Source: Chromatium okenii (GTDB lineage Bacteria; Pseudomonadota; Gammaproteobacteria; Chromatiales; Chromatiaceae). From it: a DNA stretch of 64,000 bases. Shown piece after piece: positions 30,463 through 40,219 of this stretch. The stretch's first letter is position 1. Every line of letters begins with the position of its first letter. The position numbers and the translations under genes are program-made. The notes under the pieces were generated by a model. That model saw only the letters and a program-made list of their open reading frames with translations, did not search any database and was not told the DNA's origin. The stretch is from assembly GCF_002958735.1 (NCBI RefSeq), contig NZ_PPGH01000034.1, positions 248,001-312,000 on the forward strand, in the 5' to 3' direction.

Positions 30463-31497
30463 TCACCGCCGAGCACGAATGGCTTGCGCCAATTGATGAA
30501 TGGTCATGGCGTAATAGACGCTGTGGTTATAGCGACTGATAACGTAGAAATTGGTCAAACCTAGCCAGTATTCGTAACCGCCTTTCGCATCCAATTCCAG
30601 CAAGCTGACTTGCGTGACGCCGCCGAGCGATTGCGCGGGCGTGATGCCGTATTTGGCGAGTTCACTCAGGCGATAACGGGTATCAAAACCGGTTTTCAAA
30701 CTGCCGGCACGAAACTCCGGCGCGACGTTGGCGCGGACTGCAACCGGTTCTCCAGCCCGCCAGCCGTTACCTTTGAAATAGTTGGCAACACCGCCAATGG
30801 CGTCGCTGGGATTCCACAAATCACGATGCCCATCGCCAGTGAAATCAACCGCGTAGCGGTGAAAACTGGACGGCATAAATTGCCCGAGTCCCATCGCGCC
30901 GGCAAAAGAACCTCGCGGCTGCGTCGGATCAAGGCGTTCGTTGCGGGTCATCACGAGAAAATCTGCAAGTTCGTCATTGAAATAAGCGGCGCGGCGTGGA
31001 TACGCGAACGCCAGCGTCGTGAGCGCGTCGAGAATTCGGGTTTTGCCGACGAAACCGCCGAAATGGGTTTCGACGCCGATGATGGCGACCACGTATTCCG
31101 CTGGCACACGGTAACGCGATTCAGCACGAGAGAGCGCAGCAGCGTTGCGTTGCCAAAATGCCGCGCCTTTGTTGATGGTGTCATCGGTAAGAAATTTGGC
31201 GCGGTAGCGTGTCCAAGCCCCGTTCGGACCCGTGCTTTTTTTCGGCGCCTGATGATTCATCAGATTGATGATTGATTGCTGGCGCTTGGCGCGAGAGAGA
31301 ATGGCAGCAGTTTCGGCTGGGCGAAAACCGTGCTGTTGACGCATTCGTTGGATGAATTGATCAACGCCAGCGGTATTGGCAAAGTCGCCGCTGACCGTCA
31401 CATCGGACGGCAGCGGCTCCTCTTTTAATGGTCGTGAGCTACAGCCCGCGATGAAAAGGACACACAGCGTGGCAGCGAAAAAGAGCGGTTGGCGCAT
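30463..31497 (-). CDS. mltB: Membrane-bound lytic murein transglycosylase B
   Basis: MltB cleaves peptidoglycan glycan strands from the outer membrane. It is a lipoprotein: the start MRQPLFFAATLCVLFIAGCSS contains a lipobox with the acylated Cys. The catalytic Glu lies in IIGVETHFGGFVGKTRILDA, followed by GSFAGAMGLGQFMPSSF and DLWNPSDAIGGVANYF. The 344-residue length fits. The ATG at 31497 is preferred to a TTG at 31524, because it gives a standard lipoprotein signal. Confidence 0.93.
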   Translation of the reverse strand: MRQPLFFAATLCVLFIAGCSSRPLKEEPLPSDVTVSGDFANTAGVDQFIQRMRQQHGFRPAETAAILSRAKRQQSIINLMNHQAPKKSTGPNGAWTRYRAKFLTDDTINKGAAFWQRNAAALSRAESRYRVPAEYVVAIIGVETHFGGFVGKTRILDALTTLAFAYPRRAAYFNDELADFLVMTRNERLDPTQPRGSFAGAMGLGQFMPSSFHRYAVDFTGDGHRDLWNPSDAIGGVANYFKGNGWRAGEPVAVRANVAPEFRAGSLKTGFDTRYRLSELAKYGITPAQSLGGVTQVSLLELDAKGGYEYWLGLTNFYVISRYNHSVYYAMTIHQLAQAIRARR

Positions 31498-31598
31498 GAT
31501 TAAACATTCAATGCAGCGAATCAATTTGCACGATATTACCTTGATTGCCGGAAAACCTCACCATTCGAGGCGAAACTAGATCGGCGAGTTGTTGTGAA

Positions 31599-31832
31599 TT
31601 ACTTTTCAGTAAAACGACTGGATGCAATGTAGACCTGTGCTTCACTTGAACTTGGATTGTGCTCATAGTCTTTACTTAATCGACGTGATCGTCCAAGCCA
31701 AGCAAATTTTCTTTCAACAACCCAACGGTGAGGTAACACATGGAAACCTTTAACCCATTTTTTCTTATTAACAATTTCAAGCGTACAGTTAAATTTAAAC
31801 GAAACCCAGTTAAACAACTCATCAACTGCGTA
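31599..31832 (-). pseudogene. IS5-family transposase remnant, C-terminal end only
   Basis: The last 77 codons of an IS5-type (DDE) transposase remain: [20 protein letters not shown], then [20 protein letters not shown] and VYIAS. These are hallmark C-terminal motifs, including the catalytic-region Glu. The frame runs directly into the stop of the acetyltransferase gene, so the 5' part of the element is gone. I did not find terminal inverted repeats. It marks the boundary where octamer density and base composition change. Confidence 0.85.
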
Positions 31833-32321
31833 TTATAATCGTTCAGCAATTTTTTGTAGTGGCGTTCCAGCATAAACGGTATAAGCAGCTAATTCTCCGC
31901 GTACAATAGAACCTGCACCAATCACACAACCGCGCCTTAAAAACGCGCCATCAAGTAACACACAATTTGCACCAATCCAAACATCATCTTCAATTAAAAT
32001 TCCGCCTTTACTGGGTAAAAATCCTTGTTCACGAATGAGCTGTTGGCGATTGGAGTATGCGTGATTTACTGGGGCAAAAGTACAGTTAGCGGCTATTGCA
32101 ACATGATTGCCAATTTGAATGCCGTTACCTACATAAAAAACACATCCTGAATTGATAAAAACATATTCTCCTACAATGAGATTGCCACTGCCTCCTGCGG
32201 GTTTAATTTTAACAAAACTATCAATATTACTATAAGCACCAATAATAATTTTGCTGCCGCGTACTGAATCTTCAATATCGCTAAGTGGCGAAATACGAGC
32301 AGTAGGATCAATGTCAATCAT
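31833..32321 (-). CDS. Hexapeptide-repeat (left-handed beta-helix) acyltransferase
   Basis: This is a 162-residue O- or N-acyltransferase of the LbH type. Repeating hexads (IIIGAYSNIDSFVKI, LIVGEYVFINSGC, IQIGNHVAIAANC, ILIEDDVWIGANCVLL) build the helix, and the conserved loop FAPVNHAY supplies the catalytic His. It ends with AGTPLQKIAERL. It is the last gene of the dTDP-rhamnose operon and would acetylate a polysaccharide sugar. Its stop abuts the transposase remnant, but the C terminus looks complete. Confidence 0.85.
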   Translation of the reverse strand: MIDIDPTARISPLSDIEDSVRGSKIIIGAYSNIDSFVKIKPAGGSGNLIVGEYVFINSGCVFYVGNGIQIGNHVAIAANCTFAPVNHAYSNRQQLIREQGFLPSKGGILIEDDVWIGANCVLLDGAFLRRGCVIGAGSIVRGELAAYTVYAGTPLQKIAERL

Positions 32322-32322
32322 G

Positions 32323-33210
32323 CTATTGTTCCAAACATTGCGCCAGTGACAATTGCCAGTCCGGTATCATTAAACCAAAAGTTTCTTGAAACTTCCTGTT
32401 ATCCAATACCGAATAACGCGGACGTTGGGCAGGTGTTGGGTAATCACTTGACGGAATGGCAATTAAGTTTGTTTCCAATCCACTCATCTCTAAAATAGCA
32501 CGAGCGAATCCATACCAACTGACTTCCCCTGCTCCACTAAGATGATAAATTCCGCCAATTTGTTCTAAATTCAATTCACCACGCAATACCCGATACAACA
32601 CTAATGCCGTTATTTCCGCCAACATTCGGCTCCATGTTGGCGCACCGATTTGATCGTTCACCACTCGCAATTCATCGCGTTCTCGAAATAATCGCAACAT
32701 TGTCAATAGAAAATTTGCGCCATAACGTCCATAAACCCAACTGGTACGAAAAATTAAAGCGTTAGCACCAGAATTGAGCAGCGCCAATTCGCCGTTCAAT
32801 TTGGTTGCGCCATAAACATTAAGCGGATTTGGTGCATCGTTTTCAGTATAGGGTCGATTAATGTTGCCAGAAAAAACAAAATCAGTTGAATAGTGAATAA
32901 TTGGCGTATTACGCTCCGCCAGTAATTTTCCCAATTCGCCCACTGCATCTGCATTGATTCGCTGTGCGGTATTGCGATCATTTTCTGCTTTATCCACAGC
33001 CGTATAAGCAGCAGCATTGACTACCGCATCTGGTTGGGTTTCATTTATCAATTGCGCTAGTGCTTGAGTGTCCATTAAATCAATTCGCGAACCGTGTTTA
33101 CCTTCTAATGAAGAGGCAATCACAATTCCCAATCCTGCGAGCGTTCGGCGCAGTTCCCAGCCGACTTGACCGCTGGAGCCAATGAGTAAAATACGCGGCT
33201 GATCAGTCAT
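32323..33210 (-). CDS. rfbD: dTDP-4-dehydrorhamnose reductase
   Basis: RfbD makes dTDP-L-rhamnose in the last step of the pathway. The Rossmann loop is LLIGSSGQVGWELRRTL; the active site YxxxK is YGATKLNGELALL, and STDFVF carries the catalytic Thr. The ATG at 33208-33210 gives MTDQPRILL and 295 residues. It is separated from the other rhamnose genes by two very large unrelated genes (33241-40181), an unusual break in a normally compact operon. It is one base from the acetyltransferase. Confidence 0.93.
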   Translation of the reverse strand: MTDQPRILLIGSSGQVGWELRRTLAGLGIVIASSLEGKHGSRIDLMDTQALAQLINETQPDAVVNAAAYTAVDKAENDRNTAQRINADAVGELGKLLAERNTPIIHYSTDFVFSGNINRPYTENDAPNPLNVYGATKLNGELALLNSGANALIFRTSWVYGRYGANFLLTMLRLFRERDELRVVNDQIGAPTWSRMLAEITALVLYRVLRGELNLEQIGGIYHLSGAGEVSWYGFARAILEMSGLETNLIAIPSSDYPTPAQRPRYSVLDNRKFQETFGLMIPDWQLSLAQCLEQ

Positions 33211-33240
33211 TGATATTTCCAATAGCTAGTTGAATTGATT

Positions 33241-36200
33241 TTACTCTTCTAAAAGAATACTGTTGAGCAAATTAAGTTCATTCGATGCTGCAATATAACG
33301 ATCATCAAAAATTTGTTCAAAGCGAGCAGGGTCTTGTATTCCAGCAACAGCCGCGTAAGGAATTCCCGCATAGCGCGGAATCACCGGCATCACTTCGCGC
33401 TGCACCGATAAACAACGTCCCAACGCATCGCGCCACAGTGATTCGTCACCTAATGCGGGAATTTGACCATTAGATGGCTGAAAAAAACGTGGATAATCAA
33501 CTGGAACTGCCAGCCAAGTTGCATCGGATGACAATGTTTTAACAGTAGAAAATTCGCAACCAACGTCACCCTGTTCCTGTTTCAGAATACGATGCAGCTC
33601 CTCTGCTGCCGTCCGCAAATTGCGCGGCAATTTTTGATCTTTATGAATTCGCCATAATTGGTTTAATAAAGTTTCTATTTGTTCGCTGACTGCTGTTATC
33701 CACATTTCAAAACTAAAACGTTCAGTTTTATCAACTTCTTTCCATTGTTCAAGCCAAAATGGTCCAACGCAATACTGATTTTCGTGTAACACACAAGCGG
33801 GCGAATCAGTAGGATTTAATAGCAGTGGTGCATGATCGGCACTGGCGCTAATTGAAAACTGTTCTAAATCACTAGGTCGCACAACACTACGTAATTCCTG
33901 TTTACGACCAGTCGCTTCTAGTGAAAAATTACTGAAGAGATTTGTTACGGCAAGTTGTGCTGCTTTAATCAAACTTTTCTGATCAACATGAGCATGTTTA
34001 TCGCTCATCAATACCGCACTTTCACTCAAAAAAATGCGCACCTGTGTACTCATTAATGTCAGCATATCTTCGCTACCAACATTCCCCACTGGCACAACTG
34101 CCAGTCGTTGTTTATCTAATCCAGCATCGCCAGTAATACGGGTATGAATGGTGGCACGTAATAGCACAATAAATGTCAGTAAGTCGCTAATTTGACGTAA
34201 CCATTGGCGCAGTTCTGGCTTCGTTTCCTGTGGCAAAAAATCCTGCAACAGCAAAACTAAATGCCGATTTTTAGTATCGCCATCGATCGCTTCTTGTCCA
34301 TCATCAGCGGTGTAATTCTGACCGCGCCCGCGATAAATCAGTTGCGCCACTTCCATTAACGCTGATTCAATACCAAAGCGCGGCATCAGCGCAATAATCC
34401 AATCGGTTTTAGGAAATGAAATTCCACGGGCACCACTGGAAGTCATTAAAAAAACTTTAATTTTATCGCGCTGTGGTTTCTCAATTAACGCTTTGCGTTT
34501 GGCTGCGGAAACACTGGAATCAATAATAGCAATTTGATTTTTTTGTAATGCCGCAGCACCAGTGATTAACATATCTTCTACAAGCCGTAAGAATGCTTTA
34601 TCTTGAGCAAAAAAGATAATCTGATTTGCATTTGCCGCCAGCGCTGCTTCAATTTCATGTAATATATTATCAATTAATACTTTATTTTGTTGTTCTGAAA
34701 TAGCGTGGCGAATACCTTTTTGTTGCGCTTCAAAAGGAATCACATCAAGTCGCACCCGATAATCAATCGTTAATTGAGTCGCTGGATAGCTATTCGTCAT
34801 CACATGTAGCACTGATCGTGCTGCACCCGCAAATCGGGTTTTTTCAGTGACTGTTAACCGAAACGGACGTTTTTGACCGCTCTGCGTCACTAGAATTTTA
34901 CTAGGAGCACGCTCGCTGCTACTAAGATAGCGATCTAAAACAATTTCATTACCCAATGACGCATCCGACACAATTAGTGCCACCCGAAAATACGGGGCAT
35001 CTTTAAATGGTCGAATAAACTGTTCATTTAACCATCGTGCCAACGCATCAATAACCAGAACACCTGCTGGATCGCCAGTTAATTCATCGACCATAACAAC
35101 GATAATTGGGATACGCGCCGCAAATTCGCGCCGTTCTCGCAAACCGGGGCGCGTATTTACCTGATGTTGAAATAGGTTAGTCAGTCCATCTACTGTGCTT
35201 TTACTTTCTCCCAATTCTCGATAGCTTTGAATTGCCGCAGTCAATACAAGTTGCGTTACAGTTGGATTCTCTTCAAGTAATGCGCGACTGGTTTTTGCCA
35301 GCACTTTTAATACGCCTGGTAAAGGATGATCAGTTATTCGTGCTTGCTGCTTTGTTTCCTGATTTCTATTGGTACGCGAACCAGTTTGTGTGCGCTCAAC
35401 TTCTTCTTTTAATTCAGGAGTTAAAATTAAAATACTGCTGTCAGGATGTTGCAAATCTACGATGCCATCAGCAACCACTGCCCCATCAATTCTGCACGCT
35501 AATTTCAATCCGGCGTTGACTTGTGCGTCATGCCAAGGTTGCGCCGAGCTAATGAGTTTAGAATTGGTGGTAACAGTCAGAATGCCTGTGAGTGTGTTAT
35601 TTTTCCGAGCTAATCCAGAGGTAACATCATCGTTAATAATGACACGGGGACTAACATATAAAAACAAAAAACCGTCCGTTAATTTGCGCAAATAACGCGT
35701 AACGGCAGTAGTTTTACCAATACCCGGATTGCCTTCCAAACCCAACACAGTCAACTTGCCTAATTCGGCGGCATTTAAGCCAGCGATCACTGCTGAAGCG
35801 TGAAGATCACGCAATGGAATCGGCTCGCCAATAACAAGATTTTCTGGTAATGCTGCGGCAAGCGCAGTTCTAGCATCCTGTTTAAAAAACGCAGTAAGAG
35901 CATCGTTAGAATCAATTAAATTTTGTGTATCATCCCAATTCAACGCAGTCATTGGATGACAAAAATCACTGAGCATTTCAGTAAATGACAATGCAACAGA
36001 TTCATTCGGTAATGGCAAATCTTCTAATTGACGCAATTGCTCGCGCATGTTTTTAGGGAGTGCTTTACGAATGTGTTTAAACACGCCAGCGATATAGTCT
36101 TCCGTCACTTCAGCAACATCAGAACGTTTTTCCATCTTTCGATATGCTTCACCTAAGGTTGCCATCAAGGCACAACGCGGATCAGGTATATCATTTCTAA

Positions 36201-37083
36201 AGAACTGCGCCGATAAACTTTCAAATCCATTTTGTGTAATTGCAAATGCCCGCGCATTACAGGGTTGTTTAATCAATTCGTGTCGATCAAGTAATTTCAG
36301 TGTTTTATCAATATAAGATGCTGCTTGGCAAAGTTTAAACAACGGTTTATCACGCGCAGTAAAAGCGTGCAGATGTTCTTTAAGTTGCGGTGAAAAAGCA
36401 AACCCTTCTCCGTCTACCTCAGCACAAATTTGTGAAAACACACTGCGCGAATCAATGAAACGAGCATAACGTCTTAATTCGGCAAGATGTGGTGTCGGTT
36501 GGCTGTAATCGGCACTGTCGCGGAAAGCATTTAATGAAAATTCTAAACACAATAATTCATGTGGACAATTATTATCATCTGGTATTAACCAAAGCAGAAA
36601 GTCTGCTCGCGCAGAATAACCTTTTCCAAGAAATGATCGGTCAGGTGTGCCAGTTATTCCAAAAGTAGCCCAGAATTCAGTAATTGATTCTGCACCTTCG
36701 CGTTCATAGTGGCTTTGATCTCGCGGCAATTGCAATGGACACCACAGCGCCTGAATACGGTAATTAGCAAGATCATGTCCTTTGCTATTCCGTTCGAGAT
36801 TACGTAGATATTCACGCATTGCGGTTTGCCCTAATCCCAAGCCAATTTGGAATAGGTGGCGAGCGGTGGTTTTGGTATATGCTTTAAGGTTAGGATCAAC
36901 TTCTTTTAATTCTTGTGCTAACGCTGCATAAACATCGCCAGTATCGAACTTTTTCCATTCTTCCAATCCCTGCATTTCAGTCCACTGCAATCGACTATCC
37001 AGCAGTGACACCAATACCCCGCGCTTAACAGCGATCTCAAAAACTTGACCCCATAACGAAAAGTACTGAGATGGTTGTAACAT
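33241..37083 (-). CDS. Large helicase-like ATPase (1280 residues), possible nuclease N terminus; family unrecognised
   Basis: The middle of the protein has a P-loop (GLEGNPGIGKTTAVTRYLRK, about residue 446) and a Walker B-like VVMVDELTGDPAG (about 666). Near 886-920 come SSGARGISFPKTDWIIALMP and QLIYRGRGQNY, resembling superfamily 2 helicase motifs V and VI with an arginine finger. The N-terminal 350 residues contain RADFLLWL followed by LLCLEFSLN (about 170-190). This is the spacing of a PD-(D/E)XK nuclease core, but Ser stands in place of Lys, so activity is doubtful. The C-terminal 300 residues show no motif I know. Its ATG is two bases after the stop of the 1031-residue gene. No membrane segment is seen. 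A role in nucleic-acid processing, perhaps defence, is inference. Confidence 0.6.
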   Translation of the reverse strand: MLQPSQYFSLWGQVFEIAVKRGVLVSLLDSRLQWTEMQGLEEWKKFDTGDVYAALAQELKEVDPNLKAYTKTTARHLFQIGLGLGQTAMREYLRNLERNSKGHDLANYRIQALWCPLQLPRDQSHYEREGAESITEFWATFGITGTPDRSFLGKGYSARADFLLWLIPDDNNCPHELLCLEFSLNAFRDSADYSQPTPHLAELRRYARFIDSRSVFSQICAEVDGEGFAFSPQLKEHLHAFTARDKPLFKLCQAASYIDKTLKLLDRHELIKQPCNARAFAITQNGFESLSAQFFRNDIPDPRCALMATLGEAYRKMEKRSDVAEVTEDYIAGVFKHIRKALPKNMREQLRQLEDLPLPNESVALSFTEMLSDFCHPMTALNWDDTQNLIDSNDALTAFFKQDARTALAAALPENLVIGEPIPLRDLHASAVIAGLNAAELGKLTVLGLEGNPGIGKTTAVTRYLRKLTDGFLFLYVSPRVIINDDVTSGLARKNNTLTGILTVTTNSKLISSAQPWHDAQVNAGLKLACRIDGAVVADGIVDLQHPDSSILILTPELKEEVERTQTGSRTNRNQETKQQARITDHPLPGVLKVLAKTSRALLEENPTVTQLVLTAAIQSYRELGESKSTVDGLTNLFQHQVNTRPGLRERREFAARIPIIVVMVDELTGDPAGVLVIDALARWLNEQFIRPFKDAPYFRVALIVSDASLGNEIVLDRYLSSSERAPSKILVTQSGQKRPFRLTVTEKTRFAGAARSVLHVMTNSYPATQLTIDYRVRLDVIPFEAQQKGIRHAISEQQNKVLIDNILHEIEAALAANANQIIFFAQDKAFLRLVEDMLITGAAALQKNQIAIIDSSVSAAKRKALIEKPQRDKIKVFLMTSSGARGISFPKTDWIIALMPRFGIESALMEVAQLIYRGRGQNYTADDGQEAIDGDTKNRHLVLLLQDFLPQETKPELRQWLRQISDLLTFIVLLRATIHTRITGDAGLDKQRLAVVPVGNVGSEDMLTLMSTQVRIFLSESAVLMSDKHAHVDQKSLIKAAQLAVTNLFSNFSLEATGRKQELRSVVRPSDLEQFSISASADHAPLLLNPTDSPACVLHENQYCVGPFWLEQWKEVDKTERFSFEMWITAVSEQIETLLNQLWRIHKDQKLPRNLRTAAEELHRILKQEQGDVGCEFSTVKTLSSDATWLAVPVDYPRFFQPSNGQIPALGDESLWRDALGRCLSVQREVMPVIPRYAGIPYAAVAGIQDPARFEQIFDDRYIAASNELNLLNSILLEE

Positions 37084-37085
37084 GA

Positions 37086-40000
37086 TTAGCTATTCCGATG
37101 TAGTACATCGCTGACCCTAGTTAATACCGCCGGCAGTGACAATTCAATTCCACCGGTGTTTTTTGTTTTAGGTATCACTTGAATCTCACCTGCACCACCA
37201 ATGTTCGCTGGTTGAACCCAACTAAAGGGATCGAGTACAGGCTTATTTTGATTGTTTTCCGGTTTTTTTTCAGTCTCCAAAAAATGCAATCCACGCAACA
37301 CTGCAAGCAATGATTCACGGACACCGCCTGAATCAGTTAATAAATTAGCACGAGCACGTTCACGCCATTCGATGTTATTACCAGTTTGTTCTGTGTCAAA
37401 AAAATAAGTACAAAATCCTGATTGTGGGCGTTCAGTGTTGTCACCAACAATTGTTAACGTAGCGAAAGTCAATACTGGAATCAACTGTTTAACCAATTCT
37501 CCGGGCAAAATAGCGGCATGGTGATGATCGGACAAATGCGTGGTATGAAATGCAGATTCATTGTTATGACGCGAGCGCAAACGGATTGCAGTAAATACAT
37601 CACGGCGCAGCATATAAAGATTTACTGTTGAGAAATGTGTTGCAATTTCATCAACAAAGCGCGTTTGCGTATGCGGTGAGTGACGCGGCGAAGAACGATT
37701 AATGCGACGGTTGCTGTAGTGATTAGAAATTAAAATAATGTGTTCATAACCCAAACGATGTAACCGCGCTACTTCTTCAAAAATCAATTGCGGATTTTCA
37801 AACGCATCTTGATCGGGTACAACCTGTGATTGCATTTTTTCAAAGCGCAACCGATAACCAGTTAGCGGCGCAGTGACCGCATCAGCAAGATAAGTTTTTG
37901 CGCGAAATATAAATCCATCAGCATCTGGTATTTTTAAATTGACATCGCAAGGTCGAGTGGCATAAATCACCACAGCAATTTTGGGAATCGTTGGTGTCGC
38001 ACTAAATAACAATGGGAATGCAGCAGAAAGAGCAAAGGCAGTACCTAGTTTTTGATAACTACTTGAGTTAGTTGTCACCATGCCTTGCATTCGCACTGGC
38101 AAATCTTGCATTAACGCCGCTTCAATTGCTTGCGCCGCAGCATAAATTAAATGATCACCTGCTGTTTTGTGAGCATTTTCACCCTGTATTTGAAACCGTA
38201 ACATCAATGCTGGCAGTGGTTGTTCACGTCCTATAGTGAATCGTTTAGCGACCACTTGCAAAGCTGTATAAACTAATACTGTCAATGCGCTAATTGCAGC
38301 AGCGCGGTATTGACAGCGATCTTCATCTGAATAATTGGGATGATTTTTTTGGTTAAAAAACGCTGAATCATATAAAATTTTTACTCCCGCACCCATTAAC
38401 CATGTTGAATCAATTTCAACGCCAGACGGTTGCCAAATAATGTTCAGTAATTGATCAGGAACTTCGCGCTGAGTTTGTAAAGTAGTTACAGCATCATTTT
38501 GGCTCATCAGCGTTCGTTCGTGCAGTGTGGTATGTACTCGTATCGAAAACAACGAATCAAGCACTTCGCTGGGATTTTTGGCAATCTGAACATGCTTAAG
38601 CCATTCAGTTATTTCGTGCTGATCACCATTCACTTTGACTAAAGGATCAAGCACCTTGCCGCGCCAGCGTTCTAGTGCTGCCCAATTAATAATGCTTTGC
38701 TGTACCACCAAATGGAGATCACTCACATCATTTTGACTATCGGCAATCACATTGGGAGAGCTTTTTGCTAATGTTCCCAGTGCCTGACTTAACTTTTTGA
38801 CATTGTTACTCCAGCCTTTCAATTGTTCAATTAATTGCAGCACACCAGTACGACCATTATCTTTAAGGTATATGGCTAGTTTTTCTGCTTCCGTCTGCAA
38901 TTGCTCTGGCGTTGGTTTTTGTGGAATTTTTGGATTAAGTACTAACCACAGAAATGCGACCTGCGTGATTTTGCGTACTGGCGATTGCGCGTAATCGGTT
39001 CGTTCCAATGTTTCGCGTAATCGGTTTAATCGACTTTCAAATGCGGGTTGCAACCCATCTTGTGGATTCTTACCATTCACACGAAAGCGATAACTGACTT
39101 CGCGTACAGTCGCTGCTGGATCGGTTTTGCGCGATTCAAAAATTTGCGCTTTCCATTCCGCCCACACTGGCAAACAATCATAAAATCCTTTTTTTACTAA
39201 TTCATCAAACGCAGAAAAATCTGCCGCTTCACCATAATCATGTGACAAATTAAAACGCCATACCTGTTCGGTTTCAGGTTTACCGTAAAGCCGAAATAGG
39301 GTAATGATCCGATGCACATAATCTACAAATGCCTTGCTATTATCATCATTCAGTTTTCTAGCACGTCTAGCAAGATTGCGCATAATGGCAAAACTAACAC
39401 TTAACCGTACTCGTGATTGCGCATGATCTTCTAAAAAATTCAGAAAGCGCGTGACTTGGCTATCTATTTGATTCGCTTCTTGCTCTAAGCCAGCTATTAG
39501 TTTTTCTCGCTGCCGTTCATCAAATTCATCGTCGCGTTGTTCTAACGCATCAGCAATTGTTTTTGCTAACTGCTTCGATAAATTTTCAGTCTGTATTTCT
39601 TCAGTTGCCGAAAACACTCGCGCCAGACAATTCGGGTTTCCAGTGTGCCCAGCTTTAGCGAAAGTAATCGGCACTAATTTTGCCGATAGCGGGCGATAGA
39701 AATCTTTTAAATCTACTGCTTTTCCTAACGCGGCAAGCGCTGCTTTTGGATTGCTGACCAATAATTGATCTGCATTTAAATTAAATCGATCGAGTTGATC
39801 GTCAATGCGATTTTTCAGTTGCTGAATTGCCCGCGCCAATCCACCAAAATCATCTTGAAAAATCTTCCCACCCATTTTTGCATTGGAATTTCTGCCAGGC
39901 TTTATCAGATCGCGTAGAAAACCACTGTTATCTGTTTGACGAAAAGCATCGCGCAAATGTTTATCTGCCATTAAGCGCCGCATCACTCCACAGACATTGA

Positions 40001-40181
40001 TATTCAATCGATTGTTTTCAGGTACAAAAGATAATACTGGCAATGAAGCATCTTGATGATTGTGCTCAGTTTGTTCGGGAAATGCAGCAGCGAGGAGAGA
40101 AACGAGCTTAACGAGATCAACAGAAGGAATTTGAGCGTTGGCAATGATTGATGCCCCGCTTTGTTGTGTCAATGCTGACAT
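37086..40181 (-). CDS. Large protein of unknown function (1031 residues), partner of the helicase-like gene
   Basis: I do not recognise this protein. ATG 40181 (MSALTQQSGASII) has an AAGGT ribosome site. The N-terminal half is helical and charged, with coiled-coil-like stretches (about residues 180-300). The C-terminal third alternates hydrophobic strands and polar loops: IPKIAVVIYATRPCDVN, then YEHIILISNHYSNRRINRSS, VNLYMLRRDVFTAIRLRSRH and LTFATLTIVGDN. That is compatible with an RNase H or Rossmann-type domain, and an Arg-rich IRLRSR...NESAF segment recalls the pPIWI-RE family, but this is only a guess. It is coupled to the helicase-like gene and lies within the rhamnose operon. Base composition is AT-richer than the core genes. 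Confidence 0.55.
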   Translation of the reverse strand: MSALTQQSGASIIANAQIPSVDLVKLVSLLAAAFPEQTEHNHQDASLPVLSFVPENNRLNINVCGVMRRLMADKHLRDAFRQTDNSGFLRDLIKPGRNSNAKMGGKIFQDDFGGLARAIQQLKNRIDDQLDRFNLNADQLLVSNPKAALAALGKAVDLKDFYRPLSAKLVPITFAKAGHTGNPNCLARVFSATEEIQTENLSKQLAKTIADALEQRDDEFDERQREKLIAGLEQEANQIDSQVTRFLNFLEDHAQSRVRLSVSFAIMRNLARRARKLNDDNSKAFVDYVHRIITLFRLYGKPETEQVWRFNLSHDYGEAADFSAFDELVKKGFYDCLPVWAEWKAQIFESRKTDPAATVREVSYRFRVNGKNPQDGLQPAFESRLNRLRETLERTDYAQSPVRKITQVAFLWLVLNPKIPQKPTPEQLQTEAEKLAIYLKDNGRTGVLQLIEQLKGWSNNVKKLSQALGTLAKSSPNVIADSQNDVSDLHLVVQQSIINWAALERWRGKVLDPLVKVNGDQHEITEWLKHVQIAKNPSEVLDSLFSIRVHTTLHERTLMSQNDAVTTLQTQREVPDQLLNIIWQPSGVEIDSTWLMGAGVKILYDSAFFNQKNHPNYSDEDRCQYRAAAISALTVLVYTALQVVAKRFTIGREQPLPALMLRFQIQGENAHKTAGDHLIYAAAQAIEAALMQDLPVRMQGMVTTNSSSYQKLGTAFALSAAFPLLFSATPTIPKIAVVIYATRPCDVNLKIPDADGFIFRAKTYLADAVTAPLTGYRLRFEKMQSQVVPDQDAFENPQLIFEEVARLHRLGYEHIILISNHYSNRRINRSSPRHSPHTQTRFVDEIATHFSTVNLYMLRRDVFTAIRLRSRHNNESAFHTTHLSDHHHAAILPGELVKQLIPVLTFATLTIVGDNTERPQSGFCTYFFDTEQTGNNIEWRERARANLLTDSGGVRESLLAVLRGLHFLETEKKPENNQNKPVLDPFSWVQPANIGGAGEIQVIPKTKNTGGIELSLPAVLTRVSDVLHRNS

Positions 40182-40219
40182 AAAACATGACCTTTTTATA
40201 GATTGGTAAATAAGACCAT

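Noticed and set aside
30435..30476. An N-terminal extension of RecG
   Set aside because: The extra residues overlap the mltB end and are not family-like; ATG 30434 gives the normal start.
31599..31832. A functional IS element
   Set aside because: Only the C-terminal 77 codons remain, without a catalytic core or visible terminal repeats.
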